Source: JBBDLF01 sp040879025
Lineage (GTDB): Bacteria > Pseudomonadota > Gammaproteobacteria > Pseudomonadales > Pseudohongiellaceae
NCBI GenBank assembly: GCA_040879025.1
Contig: JBBDLF010000015.1
Coordinates: forward strand, 62,001-126,000
Direction: 5' to 3'
DNA: 64,000 bases
Below are positions 1 through 8,934 of this stretch, in pieces. The notes beneath the pieces were generated by a model. The model saw only the letters and a list, made by a program, of their open reading frames with translations, made no database searches and was not told where the DNA came from. The translations under genes were made by a program, and so were the position numbers. How positions within the stretch are numbered: position 1 is the first letter of the stretch; each line of letters starts with the position of its first letter.

Positions 1-1
1 C

Positions 2-46
2 GCCTTCCTGGACAAGCATCAACAATTTCATCGGGTGGGGGTGTAG
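2..46 (+). CDS. C-terminal tail of an upstream CDS, probably cmr1 (partial)
   Basis: An open frame enters from the left edge and reads AFLDKHQQFHRVGV before a TAG stop at 44-46, two bases before the GTG of cmr2. The spacing is typical of a co-transcribed gene. No cmr1 is present elsewhere in the window and cmr1 commonly precedes cmr2, so Cmr1 is the likely identity. The 14 visible residues cannot prove it. Confidence 0.45.
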   Translation, partial: AFLDKHQQFHRVGV

Positions 47-48
47 CC

Positions 49-3000
49 GTGACTGATAACAATGACATCCTCTGGCAAACCAAACTCCACGCCCGTCTGC
101 ATGATCCGGCGGAAAAAGCGCTGGTTCTGTTGCGTGACCCCGCTGGCCATGAACGGGGGACCTCTCGCGTGTTGTGGCGAATGGCCCGTGCCGATGAGAT
201 GCCTGCGGAGGGCAGCATCGATAATGACAATGCCGATGTGCTGCATGCGGTGGCCTTCGACAAGGGCATCAGACCTGCCACTTACAAACTGGTGCAGCGC
301 GCTGACTGGTGGGCGGCAGCAGCGGACCGCCCCCAGTGGCCGCTGCAGGAGATCACCGTCACCACCAAAAAGGGAGAAGAGAAAACACTGTCCGTTGCAT
401 CCTGGGCGCAGGTGCGATGGGCAAATAATCCGGTCCTGATTCACCCCCTCACCGGACAGAAATTCGATCTGGGCAAGTATGGTGCTTTGAGCGATACGGA
501 CTTCCAGGACATCAAACAGCGTAGCTTTGATCACTTTTCCAAACTGTTGGTTCGCGACAACGGCAGTACCGACTTCAAGAAATCCGTGCTTGCCTTTTGG
601 CGGTTTGGTCCGGAAGTAGGTGAAGCAGATGACAACGGCAAACTCGGGCCGCTGTGGAATCTGTTGCCCGCCGATACCCGCGTTCCCGACCACAGCATCT
701 GGGATCACCTCGATCTGACGTCAGCCTTTGCAGGTGCCTTCACGGCTGACCCCGATGGCGAAGCCGCTTTGCTATCACTTGCCATTGGTCCGGTTCAGCC
801 CTTTATCGCCGCCGCCCGCAAAATGGACGATCTGTGGGCAGGTTCCCACTTGCTTGCACGTCTGTCATGGGAAGCCATGAAGGTGGTCTGCGAGGAATTG
901 GGGCCGGATGCCATTCTGTTTCCACGCCTGCGTGGCATACCTCAAGTGGATGTATGGCTGCGTGATAGCTGTAACCTTCCACGCGAGCTGTTCAAAGGCT
1001 GCGACTGGAACAGGGGTGGGACTGATGCCAACCCCCTGTTCTCTGCTGCCCTGCCCAACCGTTTCGTTGCAGTGGTACCGGCAAGTCGGGCCAGAGAGAT
1101 TGCACATCGGGTTGAAGAGGAAGTACGCAATTGGTTGCGTGAACTCGGAATTAAAGTTGTCACAGAACTGCTCACAGAAGCGGGTTACGAAGGGGAACAG
1201 GAAAATATCTCCACACCCTACGACCAGGTGAAAGAGCAACTCAAAGGCTTCCCGGAAGTCCACTGGGCGGCGGTCCCCTTTTCACTGATCCGTTGCCGCG
1301 ATGAAAAGAAACAGCGCGACCTGGATGTGGTGCAGCTTTCTGAGTCCATGAAGCCCTTCTTCACGGGCAATGGAGAGCCGGGCTTCCTGGGCTCCCATGC
1401 CTGGGAAGTGCTGCAAAAAGATTTGCAATGGGGTGACAACACCACGTTCTTCGCCCCCAATCCAGGTGTGCTCTATCCTGCCGTACATGACCTGGCCGAA
1501 CGGGTACTGGCGGCGGCAAAGGCAAGTCGCACCTTTGAGCAAACGACTCAACATGGCTGGCGCTGCTCGCTGACAGGTGAAAGCGAATGGCTGACTACAG
1601 AGAGAACACAATTGGCCAAGTCCTATCGGAATCAGGACGATACTCTGTGGGCCAGAGTCTCCAGGACAAAGCCGGCCTGGGCAAAGCAAGGTGAGCATCT
1701 TGGGGCGCTGTCCGCCATTAAGCGGCTGTGGCCAACTCTGTTTCTTAATGAAGTCAGGGAGGCTCTCGGTGAAGCCAATATGGACAAAGATGTTCAGCGG
1801 TTCGTTGTCTCCACCCACACCATGGCGCTGGCCCATCAACTTAACCATTTCTTGGAGAAGGGTGGAACCATTAATGGTGAACTGGCAGAGAACCTGCGGA
1901 AAAATGATCGTGTAGCGCTACCCAGAAAATTGGCAAGCAACATAAAGGTCAACCCGGAACAGCTCAATCTGGTTGCTCGTATTCCCGGCTGGCTGGACGC
2001 GGCCAGGGAGTCCGCCAATGAAGGTGATGAACAAAACCTGCCAGAAGTTCAAAAAGCTATCAAGGAATTATTGGGTAGCAAGGCGGAAGCCTACTACGCT
2101 CTGACCCTGATGGACGGCGACCATATGGGGGCAATTCTATCCGGTGATGAAAAGACGGCGATTTCCTACCGGGAAAGCTTCCATCCTCAAGTACAGGCAG
2201 GGTTCGACAAACACGCCGGGCGGCAGTCAAAAATCGAGCGATACGGCAAGCAGCTTCGGGCCATATCGCCTAACCGCCATATGGCCATTTCCGGCGCCCT
2301 GAACGATTTTTCGCTTACCGTGGCGCGTCATGTGGTGGAACAGGAGTATCTGGGGCGCCTGATTTATGCTGGAGGTGATGATGTGCTGGCCATGTTGCCG
2401 GTGGCTGATTTGCTGCCTACCATGCAGCGCCTGCGTTATGCCTATTCCGGCCATGATCCGGAGCATGAAGGTGGACGTGATGAAGGAGGGCTGACCCTGC
2501 ACAATGGTTTTGCCATTCTGAAAGGCAGAAAATTAATGCGCATGATGGGCGAAAACGCCACGGCTTCCTGCGGCGCGGTCATAGCCCACCATCAGGCTCC
2601 ACTCTCTGCCGTGCTGCGCGAACTGCGCAGCGCCGAGCAACGTGCCAAGAATGAAGGCGGGCGTAATGCCTTTTCCATCACCATTATCAAGCGTTCTGGT
2701 GGCGCCCTGTACCTGACCGAAAATTGGGGCGAGCCGGTGAATCTGCTGACTATTCTGCGTGACTTCCTGATGTGCGAAGACGTTTCCCGCCGCGCTGTGT
2801 ATCACACACTGGAATGGCTGAACGATAAGGAGCTGCCCGCAAATACCTTTGAAAGCGGCATGGCGCAATGTCTGCTGGCCTACCAACTGGATCGGCAGGC
2901 CAAAGGCGATGTCAAGCAAAAGGTAGCAGGACTGGCAGACCGACTGATCAGGCTCGCACTGACATGGCCACAGAAAAAGCGCATCAAGAAACTGCGCAAC

Positions 3001-3057
3001 TTCCTCTCCGTCGCCGAATTCCTCGCCCGTGAAACCCGCACAGGAGGTGAGGCATGA
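49..3057 (+). CDS. cmr2: Type III-B CRISPR large subunit Cas10/Cmr2
   Basis: Signature subunit of the Cmr interference complex; after crRNA-guided target RNA binding it converts ATP to cyclic oligoadenylate. At 1002 aa it has the usual length. Near the N-terminus is the LHDPAEKALVL segment with His18-Asp19, typical of Cmr2 (HD-like, possibly for DNA cleavage). The first Palm domain carries DGDHMG (residues 689-694) and the second an intact GGDD (775-778), so cyclase activity is expected. The start is GTG at 49, two bases after the upstream stop, with GGGGG just before it. The stop overlaps the cmr3 start by 4 bp (ATGA), implying translational coupling. Identity is secure; which nucleotide ring is made cannot be read from sequence. 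Confidence 0.96.
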   Translation: MTDNNDILWQTKLHARLHDPAEKALVLLRDPAGHERGTSRVLWRMARADEMPAEGSIDNDNADVLHAVAFDKGIRPATYKLVQRADWWAAAADRPQWPLQEITVTTKKGEEKTLSVASWAQVRWANNPVLIHPLTGQKFDLGKYGALSDTDFQDIKQRSFDHFSKLLVRDNGSTDFKKSVLAFWRFGPEVGEADDNGKLGPLWNLLPADTRVPDHSIWDHLDLTSAFAGAFTADPDGEAALLSLAIGPVQPFIAAARKMDDLWAGSHLLARLSWEAMKVVCEELGPDAILFPRLRGIPQVDVWLRDSCNLPRELFKGCDWNRGGTDANPLFSAALPNRFVAVVPASRAREIAHRVEEEVRNWLRELGIKVVTELLTEAGYEGEQENISTPYDQVKEQLKGFPEVHWAAVPFSLIRCRDEKKQRDLDVVQLSESMKPFFTGNGEPGFLGSHAWEVLQKDLQWGDNTTFFAPNPGVLYPAVHDLAERVLAAAKASRTFEQTTQHGWRCSLTGESEWLTTERTQLAKSYRNQDDTLWARVSRTKPAWAKQGEHLGALSAIKRLWPTLFLNEVREALGEANMDKDVQRFVVSTHTMALAHQLNHFLEKGGTINGELAENLRKNDRVALPRKLASNIKVNPEQLNLVARIPGWLDAARESANEGDEQNLPEVQKAIKELLGSKAEAYYALTLMDGDHMGAILSGDEKTAISYRESFHPQVQAGFDKHAGRQSKIERYGKQLRAISPNRHMAISGALNDFSLTVARHVVEQEYLGRLIYAGGDDVLAMLPVADLLPTMQRLRYAYSGHDPEHEGGRDEGGLTLHNGFAILKGRKLMRMMGENATASCGAVIAHHQAPLSAVLRELRSAEQRAKNEGGRNAFSITIIKRSGGALYLTENWGEPVNLLTILRDFLMCEDVSRRAVYHTLEWLNDKELPANTFESGMAQCLLAYQLDRQAKGDVKQKVAGLADRLIRLALTWPQKKRIKKLRNFLSVAEFLARETRTGGEA

Positions 3058-4280
3058 GCACCATCGAATACCGCTTTATCGAACCGCTGGATGTGCTGTT
3101 CCTGCGCGGCAACAAACTGTTTGGCGACCCCGGCAGTTTCGGCGAATGTCTGATTCCGCCCTGGCCCTCCGTGGCGGCTGGTGCCATTCGCTCGCGAATG
3201 CTGGTGGACAGGAATATCGATCTGGCCGCCTTTGCGGCTGGAAACGTTACCGCTGATGACGAGTTGGGTACACCGGTAAAGCCCGGCAGCTTTACCTTGG
3301 CCGGGTTTTATCTGGCGCGCAAATATAAAGACGGCAAAACGGAAATTCTGCTGCGGCCGCCTGCGGATCTGGTGATCAGCAAAACAGAATCAGGCGAGAC
3401 GATTGTCAGTCAGTTAACACCGCAAGTTACTAATTTGTCATCGTCTTTCCCGCTGAAGCAACTTCCAGTGCTTGCACAAGGCGCAAAGCGCAGCAAACCG
3501 GAAAGCGGCTACTGGCTGACCCAGGCCGCTTGGGCAGCCTACCTACAGGGCGAAGTACCAAAAGCTGAGCAACTGGTGCGTTCATCAGCACTCTGGAGCT
3601 TCGATGCTCGTGTCGGCATTGGCATGAACGAAACCACCCGCAGCGTGGAAGACGGCAAGTTGTTTTCTGCTCAGGCGGTGGTGATGCACAAGACAGAAAA
3701 CCGTATTGGAGTCGACAAGGAAATCGGCAGGCCACGGATTGCTGATTACGACGTGGGTTTTCTGGCGGTGGTCGGCGGCGCCATACCACCAGCGGATGGC
3801 CTGCTGCGCTTTGGTGGCGATGGCCGCGCCGCCTCTATTTCTATTCCAGCCGAAAGCGTCACCTTACCGGGACCGGATTATGAAACCATCACCAGCACGA
3901 AACGCTGCCGCCTCGTGTTGACCAGCCCCGGCCTGTTCCCCGATGGCTGGAAGCTGCCCGTCACTAATAGCGGCAACCGGGTGGCGCTGCCCGGCGGTAT
4001 CACAGCCAAACTGGAATCCGCTGCCGTGCCCCGTGCCGAAACCATCTCCGGCTGGGACCTGGCCAAATGGGAGCCGAAGGCAGCCCAGCGCGTTGCCCCC
4101 ACCGGCAGCGTCTATTGGCTGAATGAACTTGACGCCAGCCCAGGCCCCATCGCGGATGCCCTTCGCAAGCTTGTAGAAAATGGCCTGTGGGGCGAATCGT
4201 GCGAGGATGCAGCGCGTAAGGCTGAGGGTTTCAACCGGATTGCCATAGCCACATGGAAGTTAGGAGAAAGTTGTGAGTGA
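3054..4280 (+). CDS. cmr3: Type III-B Cmr complex RAMP subunit Cmr3
   Basis: Cmr3 caps the foot of the Cmr complex and binds the crRNA 5' handle. The 408-aa product starts with the family's N-terminus (YRFIEPLDVLFLRGNKLFG) followed by the PPWPSVAAGAIRS segment, and has the conserved GFNRIAIATW stretch near the C-terminus. A good GGAGG sits just upstream of the ATG, which overlaps the cmr2 stop. Its own end overlaps the next gene, a RhuM-Fic protein, by 8 bp, so the foreign-looking gene is tightly embedded. No truncation seen. Confidence 0.93.
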   Translation: MSTIEYRFIEPLDVLFLRGNKLFGDPGSFGECLIPPWPSVAAGAIRSRMLVDRNIDLAAFAAGNVTADDELGTPVKPGSFTLAGFYLARKYKDGKTEILLRPPADLVISKTESGETIVSQLTPQVTNLSSSFPLKQLPVLAQGAKRSKPESGYWLTQAAWAAYLQGEVPKAEQLVRSSALWSFDARVGIGMNETTRSVEDGKLFSAQAVVMHKTENRIGVDKEIGRPRIADYDVGFLAVVGGAIPPADGLLRFGGDGRAASISIPAESVTLPGPDYETITSTKRCRLVLTSPGLFPDGWKLPVTNSGNRVALPGGITAKLESAAVPRAETISGWDLAKWEPKAAQRVAPTGSVYWLNELDASPGPIADALRKLVENGLWGESCEDAARKAEGFNRIAIATWKLGESCE

Positions 4281-5250
4281 ACTACTGATTTACAGCATGG
4301 ATAACCAGGAAGTCAGCGTCAGGCTGGAGGGCGAGACCGTCTGGTTGACCCAGCGCCAGATGGGAGACTTGTTCGGCACTACACCGGAAAACGTGCTCAT
4401 GCACCTGAAAAATATCTTTTCTGACAATGAATTAGAGGAAATCGCAACTACTAAGGATTTCTTAGCAGTTCAAACTGAAGGGAAACGTCAGGTGCAACGT
4501 AACCTTAAACACTACAATCTTGACGCCATCATCTCAGTCGGCTACCGGGTCAACTCGAAACGCGGCGTGCAATTCCGCCAATGGGCCACCCGAACGCTGC
4601 GCGATCATCTGGTGGAGGGCTACACCCTCAACCAGGCCCGCCTGGCAGAGCGCGGCCTTGCTGAAGCAGAACAGGCGCTGAACCTGCTGGCCCGGACGCT
4701 GGAAAATCAGGCGCTGGTCAATGAAGCAGGCAAGGACGTGGTGGCGCTGATTACCGGCTATGCCAAAACCTGGCGCCTGCTGCTGCAATACGATGAAGAC
4801 CGCATCGGCTTGCCGAATACCTGCCGGCCCGCCCGCAGCGCGTTGGACTATGACCGGGTCAAACAGGCAATTGCCGAATTGAAGCAGGCACTGCTTGCAG
4901 GCGGTGAAGCCACGCCACTGTTTGGCCGTGAACGTGAGGAAGCGCTGCAAGCCATTCTCGGCAATATCGAACAGACCATGTTTGGTGAGCCGCTGTATCA
5001 AAGCCGGGAAGAAAAAGCCGCGCATTTATTGTACTTCGTGATCAAGGACCACCCCTTTACCGACGGCAACAAACGTATTGCTTCCTTTCTGTTTCTGCTG
5101 TATCTGCAACAGGAAGGTATCGTCATGACCATTAACGAAAACGCCCTGACGGCACTGGCCTTGCTGGTAGCCGAAAGTCAGCCTGGCAACAAGGATTTGA
5201 TGATCCGCCTGATCATCAACCTGCTGGCCGCCAGCGATACGGACAACTAA
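4273..5250 (+). CDS. RhuM-Fic/Doc family protein inserted in the cmr operon
   Basis: A 325-aa two-part protein. Residues about 1-110 match the RhuM family (Salmonella SPI-3 virulence-region protein; WLTQRQMGDLFG near residue 25, a helix-turn-helix-like start). The C-terminal half is a Fic/Doc domain with HPFTDGNKR at residues 260-268. The His is the catalytic base, and the DGNKR ending resembles Doc, which phosphorylates EF-Tu, more than AMP-transferring Fic (GNGR). The GTG start is set by TAGGAG about 7 nt upstream and overlaps the cmr3 stop by 8 bp. cmr4 follows after 13 bp, so the gene is co-transcribed with the complex. No separate antitoxin gene is visible. The substrate and any link to CRISPR immunity are unknown. 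Confidence 0.85.
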   Translation: MSELLIYSMDNQEVSVRLEGETVWLTQRQMGDLFGTTPENVLMHLKNIFSDNELEEIATTKDFLAVQTEGKRQVQRNLKHYNLDAIISVGYRVNSKRGVQFRQWATRTLRDHLVEGYTLNQARLAERGLAEAEQALNLLARTLENQALVNEAGKDVVALITGYAKTWRLLLQYDEDRIGLPNTCRPARSALDYDRVKQAIAELKQALLAGGEATPLFGREREEALQAILGNIEQTMFGEPLYQSREEKAAHLLYFVIKDHPFTDGNKRIASFLFLLYLQQEGIVMTINENALTALALLVAESQPGNKDLMIRLIINLLAASDTDN

Positions 5251-5263
5251 AGGAGAGAACACC

Positions 5264-6217
5264 ATGTTCCAGAAGCAAGCTGCTGTTTTTCTATACGCTG
5301 TCAGCCCGGTGCACATGGGGGCTGGTCAGGCGATTGACGTGATCGACAACCCCATTCAGCGTGAGCGCCATACCGGCCATCCCTGCTTTGCCGGTTCCGG
5401 CATCAAGGGCGCTGTGCGTCACAGTTTCGAGGCCTTGCTTACTGGCAGTACGGGTGAGCATGCTGAAGCAATGCGGCAGGATGTGAGCAAGACTATTGAC
5501 CGCCTGCTTGGCCCGGAATCCAGCAGCGGTGAATTGCACGCGGGTGCCGTCAGCTTCGGTGACGCCCAACTCGTCGCGCTGCCGATTCGTAGCCTGAAAG
5601 AAGGTTATGTGTATGCTACCTGCCCACAGGCCCTCGCGCGGGCGCAGCGATTGTTGAAAGTGGCGGGCGCGGCAGTGAACTGGGAAGTACCAACCGTGAA
5701 AGAAGGAGAGGCATTGGTTATCAATGATGGCCTGCTCTCCGATGGTAAGCTGCATCTGGAGGCGTTTGAATATGCCAAAGGCGACGATGCCCGCCAGCTG
5801 TCAGATATCGCCGCTGATCTTGCCAGCAAGGCACTGCCTGATTCTAAACCAGATGCCAAGGAATACGACTTCTTTCGGGAAAAACTGGAGAAGGATTTGA
5901 TCGTATTGCACGACACCGACTTCTCCTACTTCGCCAAGCACGCCATGCTGGTGGAGCCTCATGTGCGTATCAACCCAGAAACCGGCACGGCCAGCGATGG
6001 CGGCCTGTTCTACACCGAAAACCTGCCGCCGGAATCCATCATGATCGCACCGCTGATGGCCAGCCAGACACGCACCGGCAAAGGTAAGGATCAGGAAATA
6101 CCGGCAGAAGGTGTGCTGAGCCAAATCAAAACACTGATCGATACCAAGCTTCTGCAAATTGGCGGCGATGCCACCACCGGGCGCGGTCTGGTAGTAGCCA
6201 ACGTGGTGGGGGGGTAA
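5264..6217 (+). CDS. cmr4: Type III-B Cmr backbone RAMP nuclease subunit Cmr4
   Basis: Repeating backbone subunit of the Cmr complex that cuts target RNA at 6-nt steps. The 317-aa protein has VIDNPIQRERHTG at residues 26-38; Asp28 aligns with the catalytic Asp26 of Pyrococcus Cmr4, so RNA cleavage should be intact. The RAMP glycine loop follows (AGSGIKGAVR, residues 43-52). AGGAGA lies 7-8 nt before the ATG. cmr5 begins 3 bp after the stop. Confidence 0.95.
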   Translation: MFQKQAAVFLYAVSPVHMGAGQAIDVIDNPIQRERHTGHPCFAGSGIKGAVRHSFEALLTGSTGEHAEAMRQDVSKTIDRLLGPESSSGELHAGAVSFGDAQLVALPIRSLKEGYVYATCPQALARAQRLLKVAGAAVNWEVPTVKEGEALVINDGLLSDGKLHLEAFEYAKGDDARQLSDIAADLASKALPDSKPDAKEYDFFREKLEKDLIVLHDTDFSYFAKHAMLVEPHVRINPETGTASDGGLFYTENLPPESIMIAPLMASQTRTGKGKDQEIPAEGVLSQIKTLIDTKLLQIGGDATTGRGLVVANVVGG

Positions 6218-6220
6218 GTC

Positions 6221-6583
6221 ATGGCTCACACATTAGAACAAGAGCGCGCTCAGAGCGCATGGGACGTTTCCGCGAAGTATGACAAGGAGCATGTCAACAT
6301 CGCCAAGGGACTGCCTGCACTCATCATGAACAGCGGTTTGATGCAGGTGCTGGCATTTGCGCACGAGAAGGGCAAGAAGCATGAGGTGGTTGCCACAGAC
6401 CTGCGCATGTGGCTGGTCAGGCGCATCAGCGGAAATTCTGAAGCTGCCGATCCCGGCTTTGAAGCGTTCATTAAAGTACTGATGCAGGCCAAGCCGCAAA
6501 GCTATCAAACCATCAACGGTGAAGCCCTCGCCTGGCTGAAATGGCTGCGCCAGATGGCGGCGGCCCGCAAAGGAGGTGAATGA
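6221..6583 (+). CDS. cmr5: Type III-B Cmr small subunit Cmr5
   Basis: A 120-aa helical protein in the position and size of Cmr5, the small subunit that forms the inner filament next to Cmr4. It contains the family's ...AKGLPALIMNSGLMQVLAF... and YQTINGEALAWLKWLRQMA segments. The stop (6581-6583) lies between the cmr6 ribosome-binding site and its start, so translation is coupled. No catalytic role is expected. Confidence 0.9.
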   Translation: MAHTLEQERAQSAWDVSAKYDKEHVNIAKGLPALIMNSGLMQVLAFAHEKGKKHEVVATDLRMWLVRRISGNSEAADPGFEAFIKVLMQAKPQSYQTINGEALAWLKWLRQMAAARKGGE

Positions 6584-6584
6584 G

Positions 6585-7784
6585 ATGGCTATTGCGGCCG
6601 TACCTGGTTATCTGCAGAGTAAGGATTTCAGCACCGCATCACCGGGGCTGCGTTTTGGTATGTTTCTGCAAGTGTGGCGAAATGGTTTTGCCAAAGAGAA
6701 AGATAGCATCAGAGAGACGGGTAGCGTCGAGCCATTGAAACGAGCAGGCAAGTTGAACAGTAATGATGTCGCAACAATGAAATACCTGCTTGAACGTCAA
6801 CAGGCTGGTTTCAATTCGGTTTCAGCCAGTACAACCACCTTGCAACTGGACGCCATTTCCACCTCCCCCTTCACCACCGGCCTTGGCAACGAGCACCCAA
6901 CGGAAAACGGCTTTGCCTTTCTCAATCCTTACGGTCTGCCTTATTTGCCCGGCAGTGGCGTTAAGGGTGTGTTGCGACAGGCTGCGCGAGAGCTGGCATC
7001 TGGTGAGTGGGGTGAAAGTGGCTGGACGGATAAAGGCATCACAGCCTTGTTTGGTCCAGAGCCAGGTGCTGATGAGCTCAAACGCGGCGCACTGACCTTC
7101 TGGGACGTGATTCCGCAAATCGCTCCTACAGCCTCAAGGAAGCCAGATGAAATCAGCCTGTCAGTGGAAATTATGACGCCGCACCAGAAACACTATTATC
7201 AGGATGGCCAGTCACCGCACGACTCTGGTTCACCCAACCCGATCAGCTTTCTCACCGTACCTCCCGGCTTCGGTTTCACTTTCCATGTGCAGTGCAACCC
7301 GGCCTTGTTGCAACACACGGCTCCGGAACTTGCAAAAAATCAACAATGGGAAGTGCTGTTGCAAGCGGCCTTCCAACACGCTTTCGCCTGGCTTGGTTTT
7401 GGTGCCAAAACCGCTGTAGGTTATGGAGCCATGCAAGAAGACAAAGCCAAAAAAGCTGAACGAGAGAAGCAGCAGGCTGAGCAGCGGGAACAAGAGAGGC
7501 GGGCGACCTTGAGCCCGGAAGATCTGGCCTTTGAGGAAAACCGGCCCATGATCGAGAAATTCCAGGAGGCATTCGAGCAGGCACGCAAAGGCACTTACCA
7601 GCCCGGCCAGGAATTCGACAGTAAGCGCAATGAATTCATCCAGACCGTCACGTCCTGGGAGGAACCCCGCAGCCGTCTTGAAGCCGCAGAGGTGTTGGCA
7701 GAAACCCTGACATGGGGCGTATCGAAAAAAGGCAAAGATCGTTTGAAAGCAGCGGTAGCACAACTGAAAGGTGGCCCGGACTGA
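6585..7784 (+). CDS. cmr6: Type III-B Cmr RAMP subunit Cmr6, with C-terminal extension
   Basis: Cmr6 is a RAMP subunit at the head of the Cmr complex. The product carries PGSGVKGVLRQAARELA with the glycine loop at residues 123-128. I chose ATG 6585 rather than the in-frame GTG 6576 because AGGAGGTGA (6571-6579) is correctly spaced only for 6585; this gives 399 aa. From about residue 284 the chain becomes a long charged stretch rich in K, E, Q and R (likely coiled coil) and runs on for more than 100 residues beyond the RAMP fold, longer than usual for Cmr6. The extension's role is unknown. Confidence 0.92.
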   Translation: MAIAAVPGYLQSKDFSTASPGLRFGMFLQVWRNGFAKEKDSIRETGSVEPLKRAGKLNSNDVATMKYLLERQQAGFNSVSASTTTLQLDAISTSPFTTGLGNEHPTENGFAFLNPYGLPYLPGSGVKGVLRQAARELASGEWGESGWTDKGITALFGPEPGADELKRGALTFWDVIPQIAPTASRKPDEISLSVEIMTPHQKHYYQDGQSPHDSGSPNPISFLTVPPGFGFTFHVQCNPALLQHTAPELAKNQQWEVLLQAAFQHAFAWLGFGAKTAVGYGAMQEDKAKKAEREKQQAEQREQERRATLSPEDLAFEENRPMIEKFQEAFEQARKGTYQPGQEFDSKRNEFIQTVTSWEEPRSRLEAAEVLAETLTWGVSKKGKDRLKAAVAQLKGGPD

Positions 7785-7788
7785 AGCC

Positions 7789-8934
7789 ATGAAAAAATTC
7801 AAAACACACTTCTGCATGGTCTCGCAACAGGCCGCTCCCAACCTGCTGCCGTTGCTGGATAACGACATGAAGCCGGAAAAAGTAGTGCTGTTGGTGACAC
7901 CACAGATGCAGCAGCAGGCGGGGTATCTGGAGCAGGTTATAAAACCGCGTGGCATCAAGGTGGTTCAGCAGCCCCTGAATGTAGTCGACGACTTTGATGC
8001 CATGGAATATGAATTGATGGTTTTGATTGGAAATGAACCGACTGACGAGATCGCACTGAATGTAACGGGAGGAACAAAATGGATGGCCATTGCCGCTCAG
8101 GAAGTCTTTCGTGAGAACGGGTCAGCGGTGTTTTATGTGAAAGTGGAGGATGACAAGGTGCTGTTTCTGGATGGTGATCCGGCCAGCCACAAGCTTTCGC
8201 AACGCATTGATCTGAAAAGCTACATCCAGGCTTATGGGTATGAGTTTCGCGAGACAAACCAGGTAAGTGGCTTGCCTCAGAACTTGCGTGATTTGTGTGA
8301 GCGCCTTGTATTGAAAGTAGAAGAGTGGCAAGGGGCCATCGGCCAGTTGAATCATTTGGCCAGTGTGGCAGAAAGCAAGAATACACTATCGTTGGTATTG
8401 AAAACGGTAGTCCCCCACTCAGATCCCCAGTTGCCGATTTTGTTGAATGAATGTGCAATCGCCGGCTTGTTGCGGGAAAAAATAACGGATCAGATACACT
8501 TTGCCGGTGAGGTAGCCCGCTCGTGGTTGAATGGTGGCTGGTTGGAATCCTACATCAACAGTCAGCTCAATGAGTTGAAGAAAGACGGGGTCATCCAGGA
8601 CAGCCCCCGTCTCAATTTACACATCCATCGCAGCGGAGCCAGTTCCCACAATGAAGTGGATGTCTGCTTCATGGCCAAAAACCGCCTGCACCTGATCGAG
8701 TGCAAGACCAAACGCATGGCGGGCAAGGGAACGGCCGAGGCTACAACAGACACCGTATACAAGTTGGACTCCATCAGCGACCTGGGAGGTCTGGGTACCA
8801 AATCCATGCTGGCCAGCTATCGAAAATTGAAACCAGCTGACCGGCAGCGAGCCAAAGATTTGAGAATCAGCGTGATCCAGGGCGTGCAGATCCGGCAATT
8901 GAAACCTGCACTGCGTGAATGGATCAACCAGTGA
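7789..8934 (+). CDS. CARF-PD-(D/E)xK effector nuclease, DUF1887 (Can2/Card1-like)
   Basis: A 381-aa ancillary nuclease of type III systems. The N-terminal CARF domain carries NVTGGTKWMA (residues 91-100), the ligand-pocket signature of DUF1887 proteins. The C-terminal domain has a PD-(D/E)xK core: Glu289-Val-Asp291 and Glu304-Cys-Lys306. By family knowledge such enzymes are switched on by cyclic tetra-adenylate and nick DNA and/or RNA, causing dormancy or abortive defence. The ATG at 7789 lies 4 bp after the cmr6 stop; an in-frame GTG at 7771 is possible but less likely. Which cyclic nucleotide activates it, and whether DNA or RNA is cut, is not visible. Confidence 0.88.
   Translation: MKKFKTHFCMVSQQAAPNLLPLLDNDMKPEKVVLLVTPQMQQQAGYLEQVIKPRGIKVVQQPLNVVDDFDAMEYELMVLIGNEPTDEIALNVTGGTKWMAIAAQEVFRENGSAVFYVKVEDDKVLFLDGDPASHKLSQRIDLKSYIQAYGYEFRETNQVSGLPQNLRDLCERLVLKVEEWQGAIGQLNHLASVAESKNTLSLVLKTVVPHSDPQLPILLNECAIAGLLREKITDQIHFAGEVARSWLNGGWLESYINSQLNELKKDGVIQDSPRLNLHIHRSGASSHNEVDVCFMAKNRLHLIECKTKRMAGKGTAEATTDTVYKLDSISDLGGLGTKSMLASYRKLKPADRQRAKDLRISVIQGVQIRQLKPALREWINQ

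Noticed and set aside
28..708. Long minus-strand frame opposite cmr2, and similar ones opposite cmr, pepN, prfB, lysS and acnB
   Set aside because: Shadow frames of GC-rich real genes; composition is not protein-like and each lies fully within a confidently identified gene.
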